Below, piece by piece: positions 46,307-58,322 of a DNA stretch of 64,000 nucleotides (position 1 is its first letter; each line of letters begins with the position of its first letter). The DNA comes from Solanum dulcamara (Eukaryota > Streptophyta > Magnoliopsida > Solanales > Solanaceae): contig NC_077243.1 in assembly GCF_947179165.1 (NCBI RefSeq), forward strand, positions 36,282,001 through 36,346,000, read 5' to 3'. The notes under the pieces were generated by a model. It saw only the letters and a list, made by a program, of their open reading frames with translations, was not told the origin of the DNA and did not search any database. A program made the translations under genes and the position numbers.

Positions 46307-48620
46307 TGTCACGATAATTAAAATTCCGAAGAACCCTAATCAAGCCTCTTTGCGTAACATAGCATGACATAAGATACTATGAAATCATGAAAAAACTTAA
46401 ATGCCGAAGGTAAGTTTCAAAATGAACATAAGTATACTACTCTTGTCTAACAATGCCTCTACTAATATAGACAGAGGGGGGGGGGGGGGGAGGGGGAAGG
46501 ATAGGACAAGCCCTAGCTTACCCAAAATATAAGAAAGTGCAAAAGTCTGAAAGTAAAGAAATGACATAGTAGTTGCACCCTCGAATCATGAGGACTCAGA
46601 AAAACTAGCAACACCAACGGGAGCCTGTACTAGCCACCGGAATGGGCAGGAGCGTGATGACCTATGTTATGAAATAATATAGGCAATAAAGCATGCGTTG
46701 GTACATAAAATGTACTAAATATGTGATAAATATTTATAACGTAAAAAATGATATCATAATAGGTGTAAACATGAAATGCATAACCAAAAATCCTTTAAAA
46801 CTTGAAAGTAAATCATAAATCATGATATAAGGTCAATGTATTACATAAAAGACATCATGGAAAGCTTTAAGGAAAAATATAATCATTTTATGGGATATTA
46901 ACCGTAATCGACAATAAGACCATGTAAGATAGAACATGAAATCCAGTATAACTCCTACACCAAAAAAAGAGAGGCTACTTGCCATGGTAGACTCCGTAAC
47001 ATTTTATCATAATATATTTATGGATCTACTAGGTAAGTAATTTAAGACAACCTATATGGGAACGCATTTTGATACTAGAGGTTGCTACTACAGACTCCCT
47101 TAACAACCCTCCACCTCAAGCCCTCTTAGTTCTATGTCAAATTCAGACGAAATAGATAAAAATCAATTATCAAAATATAGCATTAAGAGAGGTAATAGTC
47201 AATTACTTATCCACATCATAAGATCATATAAGAGTAGATCCTTACAAATCATGATTCATAACATAATTCATATAGACACTGCATCTAAATCATGATTTCA
47301 CTCATATTGTGAGAAAACATTCCACAAATTATTGATCCTTACTCAAAATCATCCTTGATACATACTTCATTTTAATAAAATATGCATAAATCCTTCATCA
47401 ATTTCAAGATCATAATTCATAGTTCATAAGTAAAAATCATAGGCATAATGCATGGGTCCATATGAAATTAATGATAAATAATGTATGTTAGTAAAATTCA
47501 AGCAGAATAAAGTAGAATAACATCAATGAAATTAAAATAAATAGGACCCATGAGACTTGACATAAAACCCTAATTGAATTGGGTGAAATTAAACTTGAAT
47601 AATTGAGGTCTTTTGGGACCCAATGGGTGAAAGGAATCCATTGGTGAATCCCACATAACTTGATAATCACATCCCTAGAAGCAAGCTCTAGCAATGAAAA
47701 CTTAAACTTGACCTTGAAATCCTAGCTATTCTTCTTTGAGCTTGAGAGAGCATTAGAGAAGATGAGTTAAGAGACTCTGAGAATTTGAGCGAATGAGAGT
47801 GAATAGGTTAGTCTTTAAGGGTAAAAATGGTTATATAGTTAGTTATAGGTCCAAAATGATATAGTTTAGGGGTTAAAAGGATGGAAAAGTTCAAAATATC
47901 CTTCATTTAAAACTATCAAAGGTGACCTATGAATGAGAGCTATGGTTTGTAAGTCCTCCTGCAGTCCTTCAAAGTACCTTCGTAGAACATATGTCCAAAA
48001 TTCAAAGTTACTGGAATTACACCCAAATCCTACGACCCCTATCCTACTGATCGTAAAGAGTCCTAAAGTCATAGAATTCATCCGTAGAAGTCATGTAGCA
48101 ATATAGTAGTTACTAAAATTTTACTTGGACCTTACGACCCTAGTCTATGGGTCTTCAAATGGGCTACAGGTCATCGAGCCCTATCGTCCTGCATACCCAA
48201 ATATCAAATTCTATGAATCTCCACTTATAAATTATTATATGGCTCGGAGGTCCTTCTATGGACTGTCTTGTTTGTCCGTAGGCGAGGTTTTGAAACTATG
48301 AAATTAACCAACCCTTAGGACCCTTCCTACGAGTCCCATCTACAAACCTTAGGTCCTAATATGGTCCGTACATCTAAATCTTAAGTCCACCTCTGAAACA
48401 TCAAATTTTCACAAGTGTGTTCATAGAGAAGATATAAAATAGATATTGGGCATTTTAGAAAAATATTTTGTAATTGATTTAGAAAAAACAACCTACGAGT
48501 GCCCTTCTATGGAACATAGGTCTTCCTACGGACCATATGTAGGTTAGTAGAATCCTACACTAGTAGAATTTCTACAACATTTTCCTTCAACTAAGCTTTC
48601 CAACTTTCTAGGGTATTACA
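46307..48620 (-). repeat. Ty3/gypsy LTR (2.3 kb), 3' LTR of a minus-strand element
   Basis: Begins tgtcacgata and ends ctagggtattaca. Read on the minus strand it is an LTR of the TGTAATACCC...TGACA class with the same blocks as 49036-51218, such as gggattgactta-like and tagtagcaacctc-like words. A 15-base G run lies at 46476-46490. The right end is followed by a purine tract (minus strand), which defines it as a 3' LTR. Confidence 0.7.
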
Positions 48621-48818
48621 ATATCTCCCCCCCCCGAGAACATTTCTCCTCTAATAGTACTCGACCTAGCATGAATATAGTAGAGAAAGAGATATAATAA
48701 TCCAACATGAATGAAAAATATATAAAAATGCATAAAACTAAGGAGTAATCAACCCCAAGCTAAAACATGACTTAAAATCAATTTCATAAACAGGAATACA
48801 TATCAAAATAAAAGAATG
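48621..48818 (-). other. Polypurine tract and short internal fragment of minus-strand gypsy element
   Basis: The minus strand has a G run (complement of the C run at 48627-48635) followed by agatat and then the LTR, a canonical polypurine tract. About 180 bases of internal sequence remain before another LTR begins at 48819. No coding motif is readable. Confidence 0.6.
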
Positions 48819-49035
48819 TGTAAGACCCGGAAAGTTAAAAAATTGGAAAATGTAGTTGAAAATGAAAATCTTAGAAAATTTGCCCTAGATTCCCTCCATG
48901 GGCCATGCTCATGAGGTGTGAATCTCATCACGGGCTGTGAAAGGAACCGTGGAGGAGCCCTGGGAAAATTGAGAAAAAAAGGGGAGGACTACGAGAGGGA
49001 CTATCGCTCATGGTGAGTACCATGGGCGATAGACC
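48819..49035 (+). repeat. Left part of a gypsy LTR split by insertion
   Basis: Starts tgtaagaccc, a standard LTR head, and is cut after 217 bases by the element at 49036-58322. Its style (ccatgggccatgctcatgag, ccgtggaggagccc) continues directly after 58322. The two parts add up to about 2.1 kb, a normal LTR length for this family. Confidence 0.6.
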
Positions 49036-51218
49036 TGTATGACCTTGTAAGTTGAAAAGTAGAAGCAAGGGAAATTAGAGAAATTTTGTTTTCTATAAAA
49101 TGGACTGTAATTGGGTTCAACGACTCAGTCTATGAGTCGTAGAAACTCCTACGGGTCGTAGGAGTAACTTGTAGGACTGAGGTTGAGATTGAAAATTTGG
49201 CTAATGGAAGGAGTGGGTCTACGAGTCTATCTTACGACTCGTAGAAGTTTAGACGAATCATAGAAATAAATCACAAGAAACTTTAGAGGCATAGATTTGT
49301 AGGTTGTCCAAACCTGGCAGGATGACTTTTAGTCTACGACTTGTTGTCGAGTCTATGACTCATAGAGATGAGTTGAAAAGAAACTTCTGAGGGTAATTCC
49401 TCAGGGTATCTCATACTCTATAGGATGAGTCCTTTCTATGACTCATAGAAAGTCCTACGAGTCATAAAGACGAGTCGTAGGGTCAATTTTAGAGAGGTTT
49501 TAAGAGGGGTATTTAGGTCTTTTCCCATGTTTTATCATCAAAGTGTGGTCATTTTTGGACTGAATCTATCCTATCTAAAGACCCTAAGCTATCAGAAGTC
49601 CCTTTTTCTCACACTTAGACTCAAACACACAAAAATGTTTTCCTTCCAAGGTTCCTCCCAAGGGTTTCATCTTTCAAGCTATGGTTTCACTCCCAAGGTC
49701 TTCATGTATCCATTCTTCAAGCTTTAATTAGGGATTTATTTTCCAAGGTATGTGGGTCTCATTCATGGTTTTTTCTACCCTTAGAGCCCAAGTATTTTTC
49801 CAACTTACTAGTTCAATATCAAATGGCAAATTTTATGGGTTATTATAATATGTTTCCTAATGTGTAGATTATTGGATATTTGATGTGTATTTACCTAACT
49901 TATCTCATGTTGGTTTGTAATTTCATAAAATGGTTGATTTATCAAAGGTCCTCATATGAAGACATGAAAGATTTTTGAAGTGAAATGGTGGGTTGTTTTT
50001 AAATATATTTAGTTTGTGCATTCCATTAATCTCATGCATGCTAGTATTGATGTTAACGATTTAAAAGTTGGATTGAATAAAACCCACCTAGTTTTACCAT
50101 GCTATGAATGAAATTTAAATTGAAATCTTTTGACTCCAAATTAATATTTATGAAAGTAATGTGTATGATCAAAGGAGTCTTATAAAATGAAAGAATGATG
50201 AAATGCTTATGAAATGATGGATTCTACTTGTGAAAGGCCAATTCTCACTTGTGTGAATCAAAGAAAGGTTTTAATGAGCTATTCCATTGAATGATGTTTT
50301 GATGATCTAAAGATATGCAAATAATTAGGTTCTTATTTATATTAAACTACTCTGTGGGATTGACTTAGCACCGAATGGGTATTGAGGTGAGATTCGGTAA
50401 GGGAATCCTAGTAGCAACTCCTTGTCCCATTAACTATGTGGAAATATAGGATCCCTTCTAGGATTAGGCTAGTGTATATACAAATAACCCTAAACGTTAA
50501 AGAAATGAATGAATCTTGATGGAGTTCTACCCGACAAGTAGTCTTCCCATGCCAACATAGGTGGTTATGTTAGATTCTATGTAATAGGTCACATGGTCTT
50601 AAATATTGGTTATGGTCATCTTCCCACGAATGAACATTTCAAATGTTTTTTATATTGGTTGCTCATGCATGTATCTACTTATGTACTTTACCTTATAATA
50701 ATTTAACGTTTTCATCGAATTGCATGCCTACATACTTAGTACATTTAAAGTACTTACGCATACTGTTTTGCCTACATGATATCACCTTGTAGGGATCGGC
50801 GTTTCTCCACATTCACCTCCACGTGGATAGTTGAGTTCGTTGAAGGCTACCATTTTGGTGAGTTCCCATGTTTTAGGAACAATATTCCTTTTTATTTCTA
50901 GCTTTGTTATGTAAAGACTTTTGGATACATTTCATGGTACTTATTTTGATTTTGATTGAGAGTGAGCTAGAGACATGTCTTAGCCCCCACCAAGTCTATG
51001 TGTAGAGGTATGTTTGGACACAAATAGATGATAATTTGAGGTTATTAATGACTCTTGTTCTATGATATTCTCCCTTACCTCCGTTCCCCTTTTATTTCAA
51101 CTTATAGTTCTTTGTCATTACCTATAAAAGGCTAACTAATGCTAAGAGGCTTGAGTGATGTACCTATGGGTTCCTCATTCACCGTGTCATATCTAGGCCC
51201 TAGACTTGGGTCATGATG
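49036..51218 (+). repeat. 5' LTR of inner gypsy element
   Basis: Begins tgtatgacctt and ends acttgggtcatgatga before the primer-binding site. The first 450 bases are crowded with tacgactcgtag and ctatgactcatag-type dyads. Conserved blocks shared with the right LTR include caagggtttcat, tgggattgactt and tatgtgtagaggtatgtttg. Confidence 0.8.
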
Positions 51219-51236
51219 AACTTAGTATCAGAGATT
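51219..51236 (+). other. Primer-binding site of inner gypsy element
   Basis: aacttagtatcagagatt follows the LTR, a one-base variant of the Met-tRNA-type AACTTGGTATCAGAG site. Confidence 0.75.
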
Positions 51237-51431
51237 GAGGTTTTGAATGGTCCTCGAGTCCAACATACCGCTACAAATAGTGTTTTGTTCATAGTTGTGA
51301 AGCATGCCACAACTATGAATAGGAGGATGGGACATTTAGAAAAGTTTTCACTTTTTTCAAAATTCATATCGTGCCCTAGAGTCGTCTTAAGATTTTCTCT
51401 AACTAACAAATTGTTTTGTGCCTTTTAGATC

Positions 51432-52600
51432 ATGCCTCCAAGAGGGTACCTCTACCTAGATCAAGGGTCGAAGATGATTACCAAATTCCTCCAGTTCTCA
51501 AAGCTCCACATTCTGAGGAAGGAGTGACATATAGAGAATTTTGCAACATCATCACTTTGTTGGCCCAAGCCATAACCAACCAAACTAACCAAGGCATTGT
51601 TCCTCCTCCTCCTCCTCAAGTGCCTACTCCGGCTTCTAGGATTCGGGAATTCAAAAGGATGAATCCACCCAAGTTTGGCAGTTCCAAGCTGGATGAGGAA
51701 CCTATGAAGTTCATTAACAAAGTCTATCGGATTGTGGCTATCATGGACGTGCCTCCAAATAAAAAGGCTGAGCTAGTGGTATATCAACTCAAAGGCATGG
51801 AAAGGGTTTTGTATAAATAATGGGTTGTTGAGAGGGATGACAGTATGGGGCCCATATAATGGGAAGAGTTTAAGGGTGCCTTCCTACACCACTTCTTTCC
51901 TTTAGAGCTAAGGGAGGCAAAGATCCAATAATTCATCAATCTTCATCATGGGAGAATGAGTGTGAGGTAATATGCCCTCAATTTGACTCAATTTTGTATG
52001 TATGCACCTTTTATGATCTCCGACCCAAGGGTAAGGATGAGCAAATTCATCTCCGATGTTTCTCATTTAGTGTCCAAAAAATGCAAGATAGCTATGTTTG
52101 TCAAAGCGATGGTATGCAGAATAAATTAAGGAAGAGAAGTTGAGGGAGAGGTCAAGAGGGTTTAAGAAGGCTAGAGTTGATGGAGGAGGGTTCAATCCTC
52201 AAAGGTCCGGTAATAATAGTTATGGAAAACGTCAAGGTGGGAAACGATTTGACTAGTAGGGTTCCACCAATACTTCTCCTCCAAAGTTCAACAAGGATAA
52301 GGGTGCTAACCTGATGGTTCCAAGGGAGAATGTGAGTTCTCAAGTTTTCCCCACTTGCAAGAAGTATGGGAAGACCCACAAAGGAGAATGCTTAGTCAAC
52401 TTTAATTCATGTTTCAATTGTGGTAAATCGGGTGTCACCAAGCTAGAGATTATAGAGGTGATGGTGGTAGGACTCAAAGACAAATTGCTCATGGTCAACA
52501 AGATTAAGGAAGTTGTCAAAGCACTAACCACTTTTATGCATTGCATGGGAGATAAGAGGTTAAGGAGGCACCCAATATTATTACTGGTTTGTTAAATTTA
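51432..52600 (+). pseudogene. Ty3/gypsy gag remnant
   Basis: An ATG at 51432 with atgcctccaagag fits the usual MPPR start, but the frame shifts almost at once. The main readable frame (from about 51440 to 51820) gives IREFKRMNPPKFGSSKLDEE, PMKFINKVYRIVAIMDVPPN and ELVVYQLKGM, the retrotransposon gag (capsid) domain. After a stop at 51818 the capsid continues through EEFKGAFLHHFFPLELREAK-like sequence near 51870-51930 and VRMSKFISDVSHLVS near 52030-52080, with further stops. A damaged zinc knuckle, SCFNCGKSG, appears near 52407-52433. It is not translatable as one protein. Confidence 0.82.
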
Positions 52601-53005
52601 TTTTCCATTGATGTGTATGTATTATTAAATCTAGATGCCAATTTTTCATTTGTTAGTCCATTCCTTTCTAATAGGTTTGATGTGTTACCCAATATGTTGT
52701 TGGAACCCTACTTGGTGTCTACTCCTATTGGTGAGTCGTTGTTGCTAGAAAGGTCTATAGGGGTTATCCCCATGTGTATCTTGCATAAATTTGTTCTTTG
52801 TGATCTCATTGAGCTTAACATGGTAGATTTTGACATTATTCTTGGGATGGATTGGTTGCATGCGTCTTATGCTTTGATAAATTATAGAACTCATACAGTC
52901 AAGTTTCAATTCCCAAATGAGTCTATTCTTGAATGGAAAGGTCAGGATTCAGTAGTAATGGTTAGGTTTATTTCTTGTCTTAATGCCCGAAAGTTGATTT
53001 TTTAG
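52560..53005 (+). pseudogene. Ty3/gypsy aspartic protease remnant
   Basis: The frame 52589-53005 reads VLLNLDANFSFVSPFLSNRF, LVSTPIGESLLLER and LIELNMVDFDIILGMDWLHA, collinear with gypsy-type (RVP_2) proteases. The active-site triad normally written D-(P/S/T)-G is replaced here by L-D-A, so catalysis would be lost. A stop at 53003 separates it from RT. Confidence 0.82.
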
Positions 53006-53059
53006 GGTTTCATCTACAACATTGTGATGGTTAGGGATGTCAACTCCGAAAGTCCTTCT

Positions 53060-53685
53060 ATTAAGTCAGTTCTCAAGGTCAATAAGTTTCTCGATGTCTT
53101 TCTTGATGATCTTCCCGATGTACCTCCCGAAAAGAAGTTGATTTTGGTATAGATCTTCTCTTCGATACCCAATCTATCTCTGTTCCTCCATATCGAATGG
53201 CTCCGGCGGAATTAAAAGAGTTAAAGGAACAATTAAAGGACTTGTTAGAGAAGGGATTTATAAAGCCAAGTATTTCACCATGGGGTACCCCCGTATTATT
53301 TATGGGAAAGAAGGATGGGTCACTTTGGATGTGCATAGAATACCATCAATTGAAAAAATTGACCATTAAGAACAAATATCCAATTCCTAGAATGGATGAC
53401 TTATTTGATCAATTGCAAGGGGAAAGTCATTTTTCAAAGATTGATATTTGGCCCGGCTATCATCAACTAAGGATGAGGGAGTGTGATTCTCCCAATATGA
53501 TATTTAGAACAAGATACTATCACTTTAAGTCTGTAGTGATGTCATTTGGGTTGACGAATGTGCTGGTGGTGTTTATGGATCTAATGAATAGGATGTTTAA
53601 GCCCTACCTTGATACTTTTGTGGTGGTTTTTATTGATAACATCTTGATTTACTCTCTGGTGAGGAAGAACATAAGAGTCACTTGA
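53060..53685 (+). pseudogene. Ty3/gypsy reverse transcriptase remnant
   Basis: After a linker ([17 protein letters not shown] at about 53092-53143), the frame from 53197 reads [60 protein letters not shown] and [14 protein letters not shown], then [20 protein letters not shown] and [11 protein letters not shown]. These are the ordered RT blocks. The catalytic FIDD pair is altered to FIDN. The frame ends at 53683 and passes into the RNase H frame by a shift. Confidence 0.9.
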
Positions 53686-54548
53686 GAGTTGTACTTCAAA
53701 TCTTAAACAAACAATTGCTTGCTAAATTTAATAAGTGTGAATTTTGGTTGAAAGAGGTGGCATTTCTTGGTCACATTGTGTCCGACGATGGGATCAAAGT
53801 TGATCCTAAAAAGATAGAGGCAGTGAGGAATTGTACTAGACCATTGTCTCCGATGGACATTAGGAGATTTTTGGGTCTAATCGGGTATTATAGAAGGTTC
53901 ATTGAAGGGTTCTCTTCCATCTCATCTCCTATGATGAAATTGACTCAAAAGAAGGCAAAGTTCCTATATACGGATGAGTATGAGAAGAGTTTCCAAACTT
54001 TGAAAGATCGACTTACCTCCACTCTTATCTTGACTCCATCGAAAGGGTTAGAAGGATTCTTGGTGTATTGTGATGCTTCAAGGGTTGGTTTGGGTTGTAT
54101 CTTGATGCAAAACGGCAACATTACAGCCCATGCTTCTAGGCAATTGAAGGTGCATGAGCGTAACTACCCTATCCATAATCTTGAGTTAGCTGCTATTGTG
54201 TTTTCTCTAAAGATTTAGAGACACTACCTTTATGGGGTACATGTGGATGTGTTTACTGATCATACAAGTCTTCAATATATGTTCAATCAAAAAGACCTCA
54301 ATCTAAGGCAAATTAGGTGGCTTGAACTTCTCAAGGACTATGACATGAGTGTGCATTATCATTCGGATAAAGCCATTGTTGTCGTCGATGCACTTAGTAG
54401 GATTTCTATGGGTAGTGTGTCTCATGTTGATGAAGAGAAGAAAGAGTTGGTAAAGGATGTTGTTCACCGATTGTATAGATTAGGGGTGAAGTTGAGTAGT
54501 TCCGTTGATGGTGGTGTGTTTGTTCACAATGGGTCTGAATCATCTTAA
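53682..54548 (+). pseudogene. Ty3/gypsy RT thumb and RNase H remnant
   Basis: The frame 53682-54218 reads [53 protein letters not shown] and [20 protein letters not shown]. The last has the first RNase H Asp; [20 protein letters not shown] follows with the Glu. After one stop the frame 54243-54548 continues with [33 protein letters not shown] and VVDALSR, the classic RNase H end. Only one stop breaks this part, so it is among the better preserved pieces. Confidence 0.88.
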
Positions 54549-54554
54549 ATGGTG

Positions 54555-55920
54555 GATGTTAAGTAAAAACAAGACCTCGACCCGACATTAGTCAAGTTAA
54601 ATAAGAAGCTGAAGGAAAATAAAGTAGAAGTCTTTTCACAATGGGAAGACAGGGTACTTCACTATCAAAATGGGTTATGTGTTTTGGATGTGGATAGCCT
54701 AAGGGGTTTAATATTGAAGGATGCTCATAATTCTTCATACTCTATTCACCCCAGTTCAACTAAAATGTTCCGATACTTAAAGGATCTTTACTGGTGGGTA
54801 GCATAAAAAAGGATATAGTAAGGTTCGTGGCCGAATGCCCAAACTGCCAATAAGTTAAGGTTGAACACCAAAGGGCTGGTGGCCTAGCACAAAACATTAA
54901 AATTCCCACTTAAAAGTGGGAATATATGAACATGGATTTTGTAGTGGGTTTGCCTTATACTCGAAAACATCATGACTCTATTTGGGTGATTATTGATAGA
55001 ATGACGAAGTCAGCTCATTTCCTACCGATCAAGACTTCTTTGGGAATTGGTAAGGTTGCATGGTGTACCGTTGTCAATTATTTTATATCATGGTACACAA
55101 TTCACTTCTCATTTTTGGAAATCATTTCAAAGGGGTCTTTGTTCCAAGGTGAAGCTAAGTACCGCATTCCATCTGCAAACCGATGGGCTAGCTAAATGGA
55201 CAATTCAAACAATAGAGGATATGTTAAGGGATTGTGTATTGGAGTTCAAAGAAAGTTGGGATTACTATCTACTACTTATCGAGTTTGCTTATAATAATAG
55301 CTACCACTCAAGCATTGAAATGGCACCGTTCGAAGCTTTGTATGAGAGATGATGTAGGTCACCGGTTGGTTGGTTTGAAGTGGGTGAGATGACATTATTG
55401 GGTCCTGATTTGGTGCTTGATTCTTTGGAGAAGGAGAGAGTCATTAGAGAAAGATTGAAGATGGCTCAAAGATTCCAAAAGTCCTATTTCGATACAAGGA
55501 AAAGAGACCTTGAGTTTAATGTGGATGATTGGGTATACTTGAAGGTTTCACCCATGAGGGGTGTAGTTCATTTTGGTAAAAGGAAAATTGATCCCTAGGT
55601 ATGTAGGGCTATATAAAATATTGACACTTATTAGCAAGGTTGCTTATGAGTTGGAGTTTCCATTTGAAATGGCCATGGTTTATCTGATATTTCATGTGTT
55701 GATGTTGAGGAAATGTATATGGGATCCAAGTTCTATTGTGCCTTTGGAAATAGTGAATGTTGAAGAAAACTTGACCTATGAAGCGGTTCTTGTTGAAATT
55801 TTGGTCCAACAAATTTAGAGATTGAGGAACAAGTAAGTTCCATCCATCCAAGTCCATTGGAGAAATCAACAAGTCGAAAGTGCTACATAGGAAGCAGATA
55901 TGATGAAGCGATACCCTCAT
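54555..55920 (+). pseudogene. Ty3/gypsy integrase remnant
   Basis: The zinc-binding part is recognisable at 54715-54880 across frames (DAHNSSYSIHP, TKMFRYLKDLYWW, ECPNCQ). The core starts NMDFVVGLPYTRKHHDSIWV, then MTKSAHFLPIK (first Asp present). In the second block the usual SDRGTQF reads YHGTQFTSHFW, and in the third the Glu of the DGxxERT motif is replaced (GLAKWTIQ), so two of the three DDE residues are lost. The C-terminal domain reads DDWVYLKVSPMRGVVHFGKR, then YELEFPFEMAMVYLIFHVLM. The segment ends near 55920, before the purine tract at 56180-56191. Confidence 0.88.
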
Positions 55921-56191
55921 CTCTTTAATTATACTCAAGCCTAAGGTACTAAGTTATTCACGCTCAAATGTTTAAGATTCCTACATTTCACATTTTCCCC
56001 AAGTTTTTCATATGCATGACTGTTCATGGAGTTAAATTTTTAAGTTCATGATTTATGCTAAGTTTGAAATTCTCATGTTCTATCCATTTCAAGTGTGATT
56101 AAATTCATGTTGTGTTGCTAGTGCTCGTCCCATATCCTTTTTAAGATAGTTAAATCTCATTGAAATATGAATGTTCCCTAGGTGGAGATAT

Positions 56192-58322
56192 TCTAATACC
56201 CCATAAGTTAAAAAGTTAAAGCTAGGGAATAATAATTTTCTGGAAAATGGACTGGAATCGAGTTCTACGACTCAGTCAATGAGTCATAGAAACTTCTACG
56301 GGTGGTAGGAGTGACTCATAGGGCTGAGGTTGAGATTGACAATTTGAATAAGGGAAGGAATGGGTCTACAAGTCCATGTTACGACTCGTAGAAGAGTAGA
56401 CGAGTCATAGAAATGACTCATCAAGAAACTTCAAAGGCATAGATTTGCAGGTTGTCCGAACACTGCAGGATGACTTGAGTCCGAGTCGTAGAGAAACTTT
56501 TGAGAGTCAGTCCTCAGGGTCTTTCTCAAATTGTGTAGGATGAGTCTTTTCTAGGACTCATAGAAAGTCCTACGAGTTGTAAGGATGAGTCATAGGGTCA
56601 ATTCCGAAGAGTTTTTAAGAGGGGTATTGACGTCTTTTCCCATGTTTAATCATTAAAGTGTGGTTGTTTTCTTACTGAATTTATCCTATCTAAAGATCCT
56701 AAGCTAATCCAAGCCCCTCATTCTCACACTTATACTCAAACACACAAAAATCCTTTTCTTCCAAGGTTCCTCCCAAGGGGTTCATCTTCCAAGCTAGGGT
56801 TTCACTCCCAAGGTCTTGATATCTCCATTCTTCAAGATTTAGTTAGGGATTTATTCCCCAAGGTATATGAGTCTTATTCATGAGGTTTTTCACCCATAGA
56901 GCCTAAGTATTTATCCAAATTACTAGTTCAATATCAAATGCAAATTTTTATGGGTTTTCATATTATATTTCCAAATGTGTAGATTATTGGATATTTGTAG
57001 TGTATTTACCTAACTTATTTCATATTGGTTCTTAATTTCATAAAATGGTTGATTTATCAAATGCCCTCGTACGAAGGCATGAAAGAGTTTTAAAGTGAAT
57101 TGGTGGGTTGTTTTTAAATATGTTTTATCAGTGTATTCCATTTCTCTCATTCATGCTAGTATTGATGTTAAAAATTTGAATGTTGGATTCAATAGAACCC
57201 ACCTAGTTTTAATATGTTCTCAATGAAGTTTGAGCTGAAAGCTTTTGAATCTAAATGAATATTTATGAAAGCAATGTCTATGATCAAAGTAGTCTTATGA
57301 AATAAAAGAATGATGAAATGATATGAAATGATGGATTCTACTTGTGAAAGGCCAATTCTCAGTTGTGTGAATCAAATAAAGGTTTTACTGAGATATTCCA
57401 TTGAATGATGTTTTGATGATCTAAAGCTATGCAAATGATTATGTTCTTATGTATATAAAACTATTCCGTGGGATTGACTTTGCACCGAATAGGGCATTGA
57501 TGTGATGTTCGATAAGAAAATCTTAGTAGAAACCCTTGTTCCATTAATTATGTTGCAACATAGAAGCACTTGTAGGCTTAGACTAGTGGATCCACTAAAA
57601 TCCCTAAATGTTAAAGAAATGAATGAAGCTTGATGGAGTTTTACCCGACAAATAGTCTCCCCTTGCCATCATAGGGGTTTTTGTTGGATTCAATGTAATA
57701 GTTCGCATGGTATTCAATATCGGATATAGTCATCTTCCCACAAATGAAAGTTTCAAATGTCGTTTATATTGGTTGCTTATGCATGCATCTACTTATGTAC
57801 TCTACCTTATAATGCTTTAATGTTTTCATCGGATTGCATGCCTACATAGTTAGTACATTCAAAGTCCTAACGAATACACTTTTGCCTATATGATATCACC
57901 ATTTAGGGACCGGTGTTGCTCCACATTCACCTTCATATGGCTAGTTGAGTTTGTTGAAGGCTATAATTTTGGTGAGTTCCATGTTTCGGGAATACTATTG
58001 CTTTCCTTTTCTAGCTTTGTTATGTAAAGAATTTTAAATACATTTTATGGCTATTTTGATTGAGAGTGAGTTAGAGACATGCCTTAGCCCCTGCCAAGTC
58101 TATGTGTAGAGGTATGTTTGGACACAAATGGGTGATGATTTGAGGTTGTTAATGAATGTTGTTCTATAATGTTCTCCCTTAGTCACGTTCCCCTTTTATT
58201 TCTGCTTATTGTTCTTTCTCATTACCTATGAAATGCTAATGAATGCTCAGAGTCTTGGGTGAGGTACCTCTAGATTTCTCATTCACCGTGTCACGTCTAG
58301 GCTCAATGCTTGGGTCGTGACA
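56192..58322 (+). repeat. 3' LTR of inner gypsy element
   Basis: Begins tctaataccccataagtt (the TG has become TC) straight after the aggtggagata purine tract, and ends gcttgggtcgtgaca. It is collinear with 49036-51218 along its whole length. Confidence 0.82.

Larger units (their letters stand above)
49036..58322 (+). mobile_element. Ty3/gypsy retrotransposon, both LTRs present, coding-inactive
   Basis: LTRs of about 2.18 kb (49036-51218) and 2.13 kb (56192-58322) flank a 5-kb internal domain coding on the plus strand in the order gag, protease, RT, RNase H, integrase, which is the gypsy order. A Met-tRNA-type primer-binding site follows the left LTR, and an aggtggagatat purine tract precedes the right one. 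The LTRs are visibly diverged (roughly 85-90% by eye in compared stretches). Flanking pentamers agacc and aaaac are only a weak match, so a target duplication is not proven. Key catalytic residues and frames are lost throughout. It sits inside another gypsy LTR. Confidence 0.85.

Noticed and set aside
46476..48635. Homopolymer runs (G at 46476-46490, C at 27772-27783 and 48627-48635) as functional G-quadruplex or regulatory sites
   Set aside because: One is the polypurine tract of an element and the others lie in decayed LTRs. Run length may also be affected by sequencing error.
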